From: a bacterium
GTDB taxonomy: Bacteria > SZUA-79 > Acidulodesulfobacterales > Acidulodesulfobacteraceae
DNA length: 48,201 bases
Assembly (NCBI GenBank): GCA_021845685.1
Contig: JAJZVN010000016.1
Location: 1-48,201 of the forward strand
Direction of reading: 5' to 3'
Position 1 is the stretch's first letter. Each line of letters opens with the position of its first letter. A model generated the notes under the pieces. It was not told the DNA's origin, searched no databases, and saw nothing but the letters and a program-made list of their open reading frames with translations. The position numbers and the translations under genes were made by a program. Positions 37,389 to 46,163 of the stretch are shown piece by piece.

Positions 37389-38428
37389 ATTTTTCTCCGT
37401 TTGTTGACAAGCCACTTAGATTGTCCAGTAAATATTAATTTATTTTTTTGTATCGTATAATTAAAAAAAATGGGGGTATTGTAATGTTTCGCATATACTT
37501 TTTTAAAAATATATAAAATACTTTTAAAATTTAAAGGACTGTTTTCGATCTGAAAATTAAAATTAACGCTATAACCGTTATAAAGTTTAGAAATTTTTAA
37601 ATTTAAAATATGACAATCTAACGGTTTTATAATGTATAAATCCTTAATTTTTTTATATAAATTTATATCTCTTAATAATTTTAAATACAATATTTTATTG
37701 TTTTCTAAAGAAAGTTTTTTTAAATTTATTAGCGTTTGCTGTTTTTGCGAATAAAGATTATTTAAATTATTATTTATATTACTCAAATAAATAGACAAAA
37801 TAATTAAAACGGCAAAAATAGCAAAAGATATTTTTGTTATAAGAAAATCAAATTTAAATCTTTCTTTATTAAATGTTTTTTTTGAAGCTATAAAATCCTG
37901 ACAGGAAAAAATATTAAATAAATCTATTTTGTAAAATGTTTTAAAGGAATCTTTAAATTTTTCCGTATTTGAATATAGATTTGTTTTTCCTGCGGCTATT
38001 ATTTGATTAATAAACGGCAAGCTTAAATTCATGTCTATATCTAATATGCTTTTTCCGTCGAATATTCTTATTTTTTGACCGTAATCTTCAATTAAAACTG
38101 ATTCTTTATTTATATCAAGATTATTATTTAAAACATAAGTATATAGCGTTATATTTTTTTGGCTATACGGAGAAATATCGGGAACTTCATATATGTAATA
38201 ACAGCCGTCTTTCTTAAAATACAAAACCTGTTTACCTAAAGATTTTATATATTTTTTTAATAAAGATTTATTATAAAAATCTAATATTTTCGGCTCTATC
38301 TCTTTTGAGATTAAAAACAAATCTCCGTCCTGTTCGGGCAATCCTTTTACGAATGCCGCACCCCTCAATTCTTTGTCTAATACGGTAGATTCGTTTCTGT
38401 CTATATCGTATATTATTTTATATCTCAT
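37385..38428 (-). CDS. GspL-like (PilM-PilN fusion type) inner-membrane assembly protein
   Basis: Seen: 347 aa. About 195 residues that look cytoplasmic come first, with alternating beta/alpha segments (start RYKIIYDIDRNESTVLDKE). One membrane helix (about 198-217) follows, then a coiled coil (NNLNNLYSQKQQTLINLKKL) and a small periplasmic alpha/beta domain. This topology is that of GspL or of a PilM+PilN fusion; R64-type PilO has a similar plan and is the main alternative. It starts two bases after the platform gene stops and overlaps the next gene. No direct homology recognised by eye, so the call rests on topology and order. Confidence 0.45.
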   Translation of the reverse strand: MRYKIIYDIDRNESTVLDKELRGAAFVKGLPEQDGDLFLISKEIEPKILDFYNKSLLKKYIKSLGKQVLYFKKDGCYYIYEVPDISPYSQKNITLYTYVLNNNLDINKESVLIEDYGQKIRIFDGKSILDIDMNLSLPFINQIIAAGKTNLYSNTEKFKDSFKTFYKIDLFNIFSCQDFIASKKTFNKERFKFDFLITKISFAIFAVLIILSIYLSNINNNLNNLYSQKQQTLINLKKLSLENNKILYLKLLRDINLYKKIKDLYIIKPLDCHILNLKISKLYNGYSVNFNFQIENSPLNFKSILYIFKKVYAKHYNTPIFFNYTIQKNKLIFTGQSKWLVNKRRKI

Positions 38429-38430
38429 AT

Positions 38431-39696
38431 TTATTTTACTCCGTTTACTAAAGAACCGATTAACGGCAGATATAAATTTAAAAAGAAAAATATTATAAAT
38501 CCGGCGGCTAAAAATAGCGTCATATAAGTTATAAAACTTGCAAAAATATTAATTTTATCATCGGATAACTCTTTATACCTATTTTTAAGGCTGTCAAATG
38601 TTTCGTCAATTTTGCCGGTCTTCCCGCCGGCGGATATATAGGCAGAAACAAGCGGATTTATATCCAATCTTTTTAGGCCGTCCGATAAAGATTTACCTGT
38701 TTCTAAATCTTTTATTAATAATCCTATATTCTTTTTCCAGTATAAATTTCTTGTATGTTCTTGAACAATCTTAAACGATTCTATTACGGTAACTCCCCCT
38801 TTTGTTAAAACATAAAGCTGATAAAATAAAATAGAAAGATAGCTTGAATTTATAACTTCAGATACAACGGGAAGTTTTGAAATAATTTCATAAGTTTTAG
38901 ATTTTAAGCCTTTGTAATCTATAAAAAATAAAGTAAAAAACAAAAGCGCAGCAGCAGCGGCTATTAACGATATTACTGGCACATAAGGTTTTATATTAGT
39001 CATTAAAGTTAAAACAAGAGGCGGTTTAATGCCTTTAACATTTTTAATAAAACTCATAAATTTAGGAGCGGCATAATATATAAATATAACAACGGCTGTT
39101 ATCATTAATAAAAATAACACAACAGGATACGCTATAACCTTGCCTAACTTTTTCTTATACGAATATACGCTTTTATAATAATTAGAAATCTCTTTAAATC
39201 CTTTTTCTATATCGCCCTCTTTTTCCGCAGCGCTTAAAATTGCGACAACCTCTTCCGGAAAACCTAGCGAAGGATCTTTAAAAATAGAAGTCAAGCTTTT
39301 ACCCGCCGTTGTTTCCGACAATAGTTTAGAAATCAGAATGCTAATAGATTTATATTTATAATTTTTAAAAATTCTATTTATATATTTATAAAAATCTTCA
39401 TTATCCATTCTTTTTGAATCATATGAATAAACGGCAAGCATATTGGACAGAGAAGATAATAAACTGCTTGTCCCCGAGTAAAACGACAGCTCTTCAAAAA
39501 AGGAACTTAAATCATTATTCTTGATTCTTTTTGTAAGAGGAATAGACAAAATGATAGATTTTAGGTCAGGGAATATATATTTTACTATAAACCCGTTGTT
39601 TAACAGTTTAGTTCTTGCCTGCGTCCATGAAGAACTCTCTATATATAAATAATTCGTCTTTCCTTCTTTGTTTAAAACCACCCCTATGTATTTCAT
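38431..39696 (-). CDS. Type II secretion / type IV pilus platform protein (GspF/PilC family)
   Basis: Seen: 421 aa. Two cytoplasmic T2SSF helical domains each precede a membrane region: helices at about 185-208, 235-260 and 390-412. Family features include LLSETTAGKSLTSIF, FPEEVVAILSAAEKEGDIEKG and, in the second copy, VSAYISAGGKTGKIDETF. Known: the inner-membrane platform turned or remodelled by the ATPase to add pilins. It is downstream of the ATPase by 78 bases. Its start is preceded by three tandem ribosome-binding sites (see 39701-39730). Confidence 0.9.
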   Translation of the reverse strand: MKYIGVVLNKEGKTNYLYIESSSWTQARTKLLNNGFIVKYIFPDLKSIILSIPLTKRIKNNDLSSFFEELSFYSGTSSLLSSLSNMLAVYSYDSKRMDNEDFYKYINRIFKNYKYKSISILISKLLSETTAGKSLTSIFKDPSLGFPEEVVAILSAAEKEGDIEKGFKEISNYYKSVYSYKKKLGKVIAYPVVLFLLMITAVVIFIYYAAPKFMSFIKNVKGIKPPLVLTLMTNIKPYVPVISLIAAAAALLFFTLFFIDYKGLKSKTYEIISKLPVVSEVINSSYLSILFYQLYVLTKGGVTVIESFKIVQEHTRNLYWKKNIGLLIKDLETGKSLSDGLKRLDINPLVSAYISAGGKTGKIDETFDSLKNRYKELSDDKINIFASFITYMTLFLAAGFIIFFFLNLYLPLIGSLVNGVK

Positions 39697-39700
39697 AATG

Positions 39701-39730
39701 AGCTCCGCTGTACTCCGTTACACTCCGTTT
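39701..39730 (-). promoter_or_regulatory. Three tandem ribosome-binding sites before the platform gene
   Basis: On the minus strand a ten-base unit of the form aaCGGAGtgt is repeated three times in register, ending four bases before the ATG at 39696. Each copy has a CGGAG Shine-Dalgarno core; only the nearest is at normal spacing. The extra copies could hold standby ribosomes or be a local duplication. Confidence 0.65.
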
Positions 39731-39774
39731 CACAGTATTTTTTGATTACCGCTAAATTTATTTTTTCCATATTA

Positions 39775-41382
39775 TTAATATCCTATTTTATAATATTGGT
39801 TAATATCTATTAAGCCTGTAATTAATAAATCATAAGCCCGCCGTTTCAATGTCTTATAATTTATAGATTTTTCTATATTAAAAATAGAGATTTCGTTTAG
39901 CATAGAAAGACGGACTTCGTCGGTAACATCAATAGCCTCCAGTACCGCTTTTCTCTGAACATACCCTGCTCCGCCGCATGTTTTACATTGCCTATGTCCT
40001 TTATCGTAAACGGTAAAATCTGAATTTATAGCTTCGCTTTTTCTAACAGTTTCTATTATTAGATTATCTTTTAAATATCTTTCGGGATAATCTCTAATAT
40101 TTTTAGATTCTTTGCAATCGGGGCATAATTCGTTGTAAAGCCTCTGTCCCATAAGAATCCTGACCGAATCCAATAAAATATTTTTATCTATTCCTAAATT
40201 TTCAAGCCGTCTTATAATTCCTAAAGATGAACTTGCATGAACCGTCGCAAAAACAAGGTGACCCGTTTCGGCGGCTACAATAGCTTGTCTCGCCACTTCC
40301 TTATCTCTTATTTCGCCGATTACGATAACATTCGGAGCGCTTCTCAATATGCTTTTAATTGATTTTTCATAATTCATTACTTCATTAATTTCGCCTTGCG
40401 TTACGTTAGAATTTGATAAATGTATTTCTATCGGATCTTCAATCGTATAAATATATCTGTCCATTTGTTCCGCTATCATTTTAATAATAGCAAACACCGT
40501 AGTGGATTTGCCCGCCGATGTCGGTCCTGAAATTAAAATAAGCCCTGAATTATACAGCAGTATTTTGCTCAGCAGCTCCGCGGTTTCATCGTTAAAACCT
40601 AAATCCGTTAAATTTAAAAGTCTTTTGTTTCCGCCTAAAAGCCTTAAGGTTATTTTATGCTGATTTTCAGGCACATCTTTTATTCGCTCAGGATAAAATT
40701 CCGCTCTAATTTGAATTTGTCCTATCGTGAACATTAAACTTACCGTGTCTTTCGGATTAACATTAACGGTTATTCCACCCTTATTTTTTATAATATTTTT
40801 GAGCTGATTAAAAAATACTACGCTAATCGGATTTAATTTTTGTAAATTACCGTTTATTACCATATGGCAAAATACCGTTTCATTGTTTATAGGATTAAGA
40901 TGTATGTCTGAAGCACCTTTAGATACAGCCATATCTATTATATTTTTTAGATATTTTTCAGGATCGGTCTGCTCTTCTATTAAATATCCTAAATTTTTCA
41001 AAATAAATTCAGTCGTTGTAAGATATATTTTTGAAATATTCGTTAATAAAGATAAATCTTTATAAATATTACTATTAAAAATATTGACTATCAGCAAAAC
41101 TTGCGCATTTTTTTTAAGGACAAGACAGTTATTTAAAGCGCAGTATTCTTTTGTTAAAAAATCAAATGAAACCGTAAAATCGTCGGGTACTGTATTTATA
41201 TAATCTATTCCAAGCTGAGAAGACACGGCTTTTATAACAGTTTCTTCACTGACATATCTTAAATCCGTTATTATTTGTCCTAACAGTTTTTGAGATTTTG
41301 ACTGTATTAAAATAGCTTCGTTAAGCTGTTCTTCTTTTAAATAACCGTTATTTATTAATATTTCGCCGAGTCTCATAATCAC
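39775..41382 (-). CDS. Type IV pilus / type II secretion assembly ATPase (PilB/GspE family)
   Basis: Seen: 535 aa. The N-terminal domain (MRLGEILINNGYLKEEQLNE) is the GspE/PilB N1 type. Walker A is GPTSAGKSTT (near 283), the Asp box has IYTIEDPIEIHL, Walker B is VIVIGEIRDKEVA and the His box ATVHAS. Zinc-binding Cys pairs CPDC (near 416) and CKTC (near 463) are typical of extension ATPases, not of PilT. The start is GTG at 41382, overlapping the last prepilin stop as GTGA; an ATG two codons later is the alternative. Known: hexameric motor on the cytoplasmic face. Confidence 0.95.
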   Translation of the reverse strand: MIMRLGEILINNGYLKEEQLNEAILIQSKSQKLLGQIITDLRYVSEETVIKAVSSQLGIDYINTVPDDFTVSFDFLTKEYCALNNCLVLKKNAQVLLIVNIFNSNIYKDLSLLTNISKIYLTTTEFILKNLGYLIEEQTDPEKYLKNIIDMAVSKGASDIHLNPINNETVFCHMVINGNLQKLNPISVVFFNQLKNIIKNKGGITVNVNPKDTVSLMFTIGQIQIRAEFYPERIKDVPENQHKITLRLLGGNKRLLNLTDLGFNDETAELLSKILLYNSGLILISGPTSAGKSTTVFAIIKMIAEQMDRYIYTIEDPIEIHLSNSNVTQGEINEVMNYEKSIKSILRSAPNVIVIGEIRDKEVARQAIVAAETGHLVFATVHASSSLGIIRRLENLGIDKNILLDSVRILMGQRLYNELCPDCKESKNIRDYPERYLKDNLIIETVRKSEAINSDFTVYDKGHRQCKTCGGAGYVQRKAVLEAIDVTDEVRLSMLNEISIFNIEKSINYKTLKRRAYDLLITGLIDINQYYKIGY

Positions 41383-41960
41383 GCTCTAAAATATAAAGTT
41401 AAAGTTCCCGCTGCATTTGACGTCTCCGCCTGCGTATCGTTCGGAGTTAAAGCGGCTCCGTTAAATATCGCTCCGCTTCCCTGTCCCGAATCTGTATTAT
41501 CGAGGGAGTTAAAAAAATCGGAGGCTATTTTATATGCGTCGTTTTCAGGTACTAAACCAAACTCTATTTCATAAACATTAGAAAAGTTTGTATCCTGCAC
41601 TACGCTTATTGCCCCGTTCCACGGGTCGCAGTGATAAATTGTAGTTGAACCTGCAGGACAGGCTGTCCCCGGCGCAAGCGCCGCCGTTGCCGTCCATGAT
41701 TTACCTAAAACCCCCTGTGTAACCATGTTAGACACGGTCACGCCCTGAATACTGCCTTGATTTTGACTCATATAATTTAATACCGAAGCTTTCATAGCAT
41801 TTACTTGACCTGCGGCGGACGTTACCTTTGAGACGCCCATGTATTTTGAATATACGTATAAACCGCCAGCGGTAAGTATAGATACGATTATCATAGCTAC
41901 AATAAGCTCCATCATCGTAAAGCCCGCATTATTATTTAATATGTTTTTAGCTTTTTCCAT
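41379..41960 (-). CDS. Type IV prepilin-like protein (third of three)
   Basis: Seen: 193 aa. The leader MEKAKNILNNNAG is followed by FTMMELIVAM, so cleavage and methylation at Gly-Phe are expected, with Glu5 present. One long N-terminal helix follows, then a globular domain with two Cys (TACPAGS and YHCDPW, about 20 apart) that may form a disulphide. A strong GGAGG ribosome site precedes it, and it is coupled to the ATPase. The globular part resembles those of type IVb/PilS-type pilins in composition. Major versus minor pilin status is unclear. Confidence 0.85.
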   Translation of the reverse strand: MEKAKNILNNNAGFTMMELIVAMIIVSILTAGGLYVYSKYMGVSKVTSAAGQVNAMKASVLNYMSQNQGSIQGVTVSNMVTQGVLGKSWTATAALAPGTACPAGSTTIYHCDPWNGAISVVQDTNFSNVYEIEFGLVPENDAYKIASDFFNSLDNTDSGQGSGAIFNGAALTPNDTQAETSNAAGTLTLYFRA

Positions 41961-41997
41961 AAAAACCTCCGTTAATTTAAGTTAATTTAAATTTAAT

Positions 41998-42807
41998 TTA
42001 TAATAGAGGAGAAGAAGAAAGTAAATAAGGCGACGCCGAACAACCATCGGTTATAGTTATAGTGGCAGATTGAGCGGTCGCTAACTCTACATTTTGACCG
42101 CATACACCGATATATTCAATAAGATTATTAGCCGTATTTGTAATATACCAGACATAGTTTGGATCGCCGTATCCACTTTCTAAAGCTCTAAAAGTAGGTG
42201 CTGTCTGAGTCGACGCCGAAGCAGCCGATGTTTGATCCTGTGCTGAAGTTGAATTTATGGCTGATGCTGATGTTGCAGGATATGCCGAAAAACTAAAATT
42301 TATATTTACAGGCGTAATAATTGTTCCATTATTATATGCGCTTGCCCCGTTATAAATATCTTTTGTGAACATTCCTTGATATGCAGGCGGAACGCCTGAT
42401 ATATTTAATTGAAATGTACCGTTATGCGTATCTTCAAGGCATATATTTACAACATTAGTTCCGATAGATTGCTGAACGCAATCGCTGCCTTGATTTACAC
42501 GTTGAAGTCCAGACGGCAGATAAGTCTGATTAACCCCATTTACCGAAAGTCCTGCCTGCAGTCCTGAAATATTTGCAAACAGGGGATTTTTAACGCTATT
42601 CAGTGCATTATTGCTATACATTGCTAATTGATACTGTGTTTCGGCTTTTATAATGCTATTAGCCGTATTAACCGCCGCTTTAGCTTGATTATTAAGATTA
42701 GAGCCTTCAAGAAACGGTATAGATGCGGCGGTTAAAATCATTATTATTATAAGAGCTATTAATATGCCGATTAAGCTAAACCCATTATTGTTTTGTAATG
42801 TTTTCAT
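41998..42807 (-). CDS. Type IV prepilin-like protein lacking Glu5 (second of three)
   Basis: Seen: 269 aa, the longest of the three. The leader MKTLQNNNG precedes FSLIGILIALIIIMIL: position 5 of the mature protein is Gly where nearly all pilins have Glu. A strong AAGGAGG ribosome site fixes the start. The globular part is rich in Ser/Ala/Thr (SAYPATSASAINSTSAQDQ region near 185) with Cys residues that could pair (DCVQQS...NICLED, and GVCGQ...DGCSA). Known: pseudopilins without Glu5 (GspK type) sit at filament tips. A tip role here is inference. Confidence 0.8.
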   Translation of the reverse strand: MKTLQNNNGFSLIGILIALIIIMILTAASIPFLEGSNLNNQAKAAVNTANSIIKAETQYQLAMYSNNALNSVKNPLFANISGLQAGLSVNGVNQTYLPSGLQRVNQGSDCVQQSIGTNVVNICLEDTHNGTFQLNISGVPPAYQGMFTKDIYNGASAYNNGTIITPVNINFSFSAYPATSASAINSTSAQDQTSAASASTQTAPTFRALESGYGDPNYVWYITNTANNLIEYIGVCGQNVELATAQSATITITDGCSASPYLLSSSPLL

Positions 42808-42827
42808 ATTGCATACCTCCTTAAAAT

Positions 42828-43400
42828 TTAAAATCCAAAAAGTATTGCAGATCCGCTGCTGTTTGATATTAGAGTATTATTATTCGGTATTACGCCTGCG
42901 CAAGTGCTGCCCGGCAAAGAATATGGCGTATCTCGCCAAATAATATAGGAAATCTGATTTTCTAAAGCATTGCAAATTTGTAATGCCTGTCTATCTGTCA
43001 TACTAAGAGACATAATACCTATGATATAATTTGCGTTTATATTTATCCCCCAATCTTTTGGCTCTCCTATCCAGTAATCAGCCACTATTCCTTTATTGTT
43101 TAAGGGATTCGCATTATTTTGATTATTTTCTTCGCTTGATACTAACCACCCGTTTGGCAATAAGCTATCTTGCTGCAGCATATAAGCGGTAAGTCCGTTA
43201 AAACTTCCGCCGTTATCTGAAGAATATGTAACGCAAGCCTTAGATAATTTATTAATATTAGATACGGTGCTTGAGACCTGCGCCGAACTGATAAATCCGC
43301 CGTAAATATAAATATTGCCCGCGGTTATAATTGATATAATTATCATTGCAATTATAAGTTCTATAAGAGTAAAACCTTTATTATTCTGCAATATTTTCAT
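42828..43400 (-). CDS. Type IV prepilin-like protein (first of three)
   Basis: Seen: about 190 aa from the ATG at 43400. This start gives the leader MKILQNNKG, parallel to that of the next pilin; a TTG at 43424 would add eight residues. FTLIELIIAMIIISIITAG follows, with Glu5 present. The globular part has Cys at KACVTY, LQICNA and STCAGV. Members of this operon share the pilin N-terminus but differ in the head, so the three are probably not interchangeable. No clear ribosome site. Confidence 0.85.
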   Translation of the reverse strand: MKILQNNKGFTLIELIIAMIIISIITAGNIYIYGGFISSAQVSSTVSNINKLSKACVTYSSDNGGSFNGLTAYMLQQDSLLPNGWLVSSEENNQNNANPLNNKGIVADYWIGEPKDWGININANYIIGIMSLSMTDRQALQICNALENQISYIIWRDTPYSLPGSTCAGVIPNNNTLISNSSGSAILFGF

Positions 43401-43487
43401 AATAATACTTATTTTATTTAACAATTTTTAACAATTTATTTAAAAACGATATAATAGTAAATGAATTATAAAATACGGCATAGTTTT

Positions 43488-45011
43488 TTATTTAACAATT
43501 TTTGGTTTAAGTAAAATATAAATTTCTGTTTTTGTTTTTGTATTATTTATTCCGCTAAAGATATAACCCAGCACTGGAATATCGTCTAAAATCGGAACGC
43601 CGTATTTATTGTTGCTTGCAGAATCTGTAGTAAGTCCGCCCAATAACATGGACGTATTAGATTTTACTGCAAATGTATCAATCATTGTTTTTGTATCCAC
43701 ATTGGGAACGTTAAAACTATTTCCATTAGAACTGAAAGAAGAATATCCGTTTATATTGTTATCTACAACAGCTATCGTCGCATATACTTTATTTCCTTTT
43801 ACGAGCGGCGTAAAAGAAATAGACAATCCCGTCTGAACCTGAGATATTTGTGGATAGGATAACGTTGAGCTTGAAAGACCTAAGGATTCTACCTGAACGC
43901 CGGATTCGTAAGGTATTACGCTGCCCGAAGATATAACCCTTGTTTGACCGTTTAAAACCGAAAGAACCGCAGAATTAACAAGTCGGACATTGCCGTAAGT
44001 CTGCAGCGCATTAATTACCGCCTGATTAGAATTGTTACCCGTAAAAGATAGATAGTCGCCTGAGTTATTTGCTCCCGCCTGTGTGCCTGAATTTAAAGAA
44101 AAATTGATATTAGAAATACCTAAAGCATTGCTTCTCATTACATTTTGAAATAACTCTTGCATATTAATGCCGAATTGATATTGATTTGATAAAGAGATCT
44201 CTAAAATTTTTACCGTCAAGATAATCTTTTTAGTTGATAATTTTTTAAGCTCTTTAACCAATAAATCGACTTGTTTTATTCTTCTTTTTTTGGTATGAAC
44301 CGTTAAAAGACCGTAATTTGGGACTATATTGTAATAAGATTTCTTTGAACCTTTAAAGATTGTTTTTAGGTTAGCCAGAAGAACCTTATAAAAGGAATTA
44401 GAAGGGGTAGTCATGGTATCCGACATCATTCCCGCAGGATTTGTAGAAGTTTGGCTGCCCATCGTAGAACTTGCGGGGGACATTGCCCCTGCCGCAGGAC
44501 CCATTGCCGAAGCAGCCGCCTGCGAATTATTAGATACATTTGAAGAGGAAACGGAGCCGACTGAAAAATTAACCTTATTTGTAAGCGCCGTTATAGAAAA
44601 TCTGTATGTTTTATCTATATAAGCATGAACGGTTATTTTATTTAAGTGTTTATTATAATGATAAATATAATTAGATAAAACCATTGAAAGAATTTTATAT
44701 AAAGGTTTGTTATTAAAAATAACGGTCATTTTTCTATTTATATTTATATTTTTGGAATAAATGAAATTGATTTGGCTATCCAAAGAAAGCATGTAAAAGA
44801 TAGAACCTAAAGAAAGTCTGCCTTTTAGAGATATTTTCTGTTTTAAAGCTAAAGGTATTTTCTTTTTAATAGGTATTTTAGGTTTAGCATAGCTGATTTT
44901 AATTTTAGGCAAGTTAAAAGCAAAAGTATTAACCGTTAATCCTAAAACTATTAAAGTTACTGCTATTAAAGTTACTGCTATTAAAATTACCGTTAGAATT
45001 TTAATCATCAT
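43488..45011 (-). CDS. Outer-membrane secretin of the pilus/secretion system
   Basis: Seen: 507 aa. A signal peptide (residues 1-31) with a repeated IAVTL unit is followed by a Lys-rich stretch, N-domains (about 60-150), a Ser/Ala/Met-rich linker (160-205), another N-type domain, and the secretin domain (about 270-507). The latter includes VRLVNSAVLSVLNGQTRVIS, MLLGGLTTDSASNN, VPILDDIPVLGYIFSG and the terminal TKTEIYILLKPKIV. Known: secretins form the multimeric outer-membrane gate. MshL and R64-PilN are the closest types by layout. Follows the transglycosylase gene and precedes the pilins. Confidence 0.92.
   Translation of the reverse strand: MMIKILTVILIAVTLIAVTLIVLGLTVNTFAFNLPKIKISYAKPKIPIKKKIPLALKQKISLKGRLSLGSIFYMLSLDSQINFIYSKNININRKMTVIFNNKPLYKILSMVLSNYIYHYNKHLNKITVHAYIDKTYRFSITALTNKVNFSVGSVSSSNVSNNSQAAASAMGPAAGAMSPASSTMGSQTSTNPAGMMSDTMTTPSNSFYKVLLANLKTIFKGSKKSYYNIVPNYGLLTVHTKKRRIKQVDLLVKELKKLSTKKIILTVKILEISLSNQYQFGINMQELFQNVMRSNALGISNINFSLNSGTQAGANNSGDYLSFTGNNSNQAVINALQTYGNVRLVNSAVLSVLNGQTRVISSGSVIPYESGVQVESLGLSSSTLSYPQISQVQTGLSISFTPLVKGNKVYATIAVVDNNINGYSSFSSNGNSFNVPNVDTKTMIDTFAVKSNTSMLLGGLTTDSASNNKYGVPILDDIPVLGYIFSGINNTKTKTEIYILLKPKIVK
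44948..44992. repeat. Three 15-base tandem repeats within the secretin signal peptide
   Basis: CTATTAAAGTTACTG occurs twice exactly (44948-44962 and 44963-44977) and a third time with two changes, encoding repeats of I-A-V-T-L on the minus strand. Each unit keeps the frame, so copy-number change would lengthen or shorten the hydrophobic core by five residues. Confidence 0.75.
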
Positions 45012-45039
45012 AAATTGTCAACGCCGAGTTAAATTGTTA

Positions 45040-45112
45040 ATATAGATTTGAGATTAAATTAAATTAAACTAAACTAAATTATGCTAAATTAAACTAAATT
45101 AAATTATACTTT
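45040..45112. repeat. AT-rich short tandem repeat before the secretin gene
   Basis: Variants of AAATT and AAACT repeat through most of the space between the transglycosylase stop and the secretin start. No ribosome site is seen there. Function, if any, unknown. Confidence 0.5.
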
Positions 45113-45117
45113 GTTTT

Positions 45118-45555
45118 TTATTTTGAGAACTCCTTATAATATGCTGCGATATTTTTAATATAATTATAGGTTGAATAAGGCACTCCGCCATTAGGTCCTG
45201 CGTTATAGCAAGCAAGTGCTAAGGCTATATTATTATTTTTTAAGTTTAGGCAATATCTTAAATAATAGACGCCGCCTATTATATTTTGAACAGGATTGTA
45301 AGGATTTATGCCGATACTCCTTGCCGTTCGCGGCATCAATTGCATAAGACCGATTGCTCCTTTATCTGAAAGTGCATTTATATTAAAGTCAGATTCTTCT
45401 TTTATGACGGATATCACTAATGCGTCAGGAACGTTAAAATATTTTGAAGCGATAAATACTGTTTTCGCTATTGTTTTATAAGAATAGCCGTAAGAGCCGT
45501 AAGCATTAGAAATCTCGACGCTAATTATTAAAATAATCATACAAAATTTAGCCAT
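45118..45555 (-). CDS. Lytic transglycosylase (SLT type) for pilus assembly
   Basis: Seen: 145 aa. A short hydrophobic N-terminus (residues 4-18) serves as signal peptide. The SLT fold motifs are in order: VIKEESDFN with catalytic Glu54, GAIGLMQLMPRTA, and ALACYNAGPNGG. Known: small transglycosylases of this type (PilT of R64, VirB1, BfpH) cut peptidoglycan to let the machine through. An AAGGAA site precedes the ATG, and it overlaps the lipoprotein gene by 19 bases. Confidence 0.9.
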   Translation of the reverse strand: MAKFCMIILIISVEISNAYGSYGYSYKTIAKTVFIASKYFNVPDALVISVIKEESDFNINALSDKGAIGLMQLMPRTARSIGINPYNPVQNIIGGVYYLRYCLNLKNNNIALALACYNAGPNGGVPYSTYNYIKNIAAYYKEFSK

Positions 45556-46163
45556 AAAGTTATTCCTTTTTTATACCTGCTTGCGACTGTTAAGTTTTTT
45601 ATAGTTTCCAATTTTTTTATTCTGAATGAATTACCTGCGTTAGAATATTTAAAATTCTCATTTATAACTGTTGTATTGCCGTTATTTGTTAAACTTATAT
45701 AAACGATTTCATAACCTTTTACGTATTTAAATCCTTTAATCATAACGTTAACTTGTTTAATGTTGATTGCTTTATGTATTAATATCTTATTTTTTGTATT
45801 TATTTTTAAATAAATAGTATGATCTTTATTCGTTAAAATATAAGGCTTTAAACTAATTGTTTTCAATATAGAGATTTTTGGTCTAATTCCTGTATTTTTT
45901 AATTTAGCCGTTATTGTTTTATGTATTTTAATAATAGCAGACATATTTTTGGGTATATAAACCTCTGTTTGTTTTAAAGACTTAATTTGCTGTTTTGCAG
46001 CGGCAGTCTTCGATGGGGGAATATTAAGAACTGTAAGCATTATTCCATTTAATTTATCTGCCTGAGCTTTAGTTAAATGTTTATTAACCGCAGTAGCATT
46101 ATAAGCGCATCCCGACGTTATCAATGCAATAAATAAAATACTCAGAAATAGTTTTAATTTCAT
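45537..46163 (-). CDS. Lipoprotein, first gene of the pilus operon
   Basis: Seen: 208 aa. A signal peptide with lipobox ITSGC (Cys19) shows it to be a lipoprotein. The mature part starts with a Lys/Ala-rich helix (LTKAQADKLNGIML) and continues with beta-rich repeats of the 'KINTKNKILIHKAINIKQV' kind. I do not recognise a family. Inference: an outer-membrane lipoprotein, perhaps a secretin pilot or a substitute for PilL/TcpQ, because it is encoded upstream of the secretin. Start has only an AAGGG 13 bases upstream. Confidence 0.65.
   Translation of the reverse strand: MKLKLFLSILFIALITSGCAYNATAVNKHLTKAQADKLNGIMLTVLNIPPSKTAAAKQQIKSLKQTEVYIPKNMSAIIKIHKTITAKLKNTGIRPKISILKTISLKPYILTNKDHTIYLKINTKNKILIHKAINIKQVNVMIKGFKYVKGYEIVYISLTNNGNTTVINENFKYSNAGNSFRIKKLETIKNLTVASRYKKGITLWLNFV

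Noticed and set aside
37389-37415. Longer start for the PilO-like gene (nine more residues)
   Set aside because: The later ATG has a GGAGA site and the ATGA overlap typical of this operon; the longer form would overlap the previous gene by 31 bases without benefit.
43401-43424. TTG start eight codons upstream for the first prepilin
   Set aside because: The ATG gives a leader MKILQNNKG parallel to the MKTLQNNNG of the next pilin, and neither start has a clear ribosome site.
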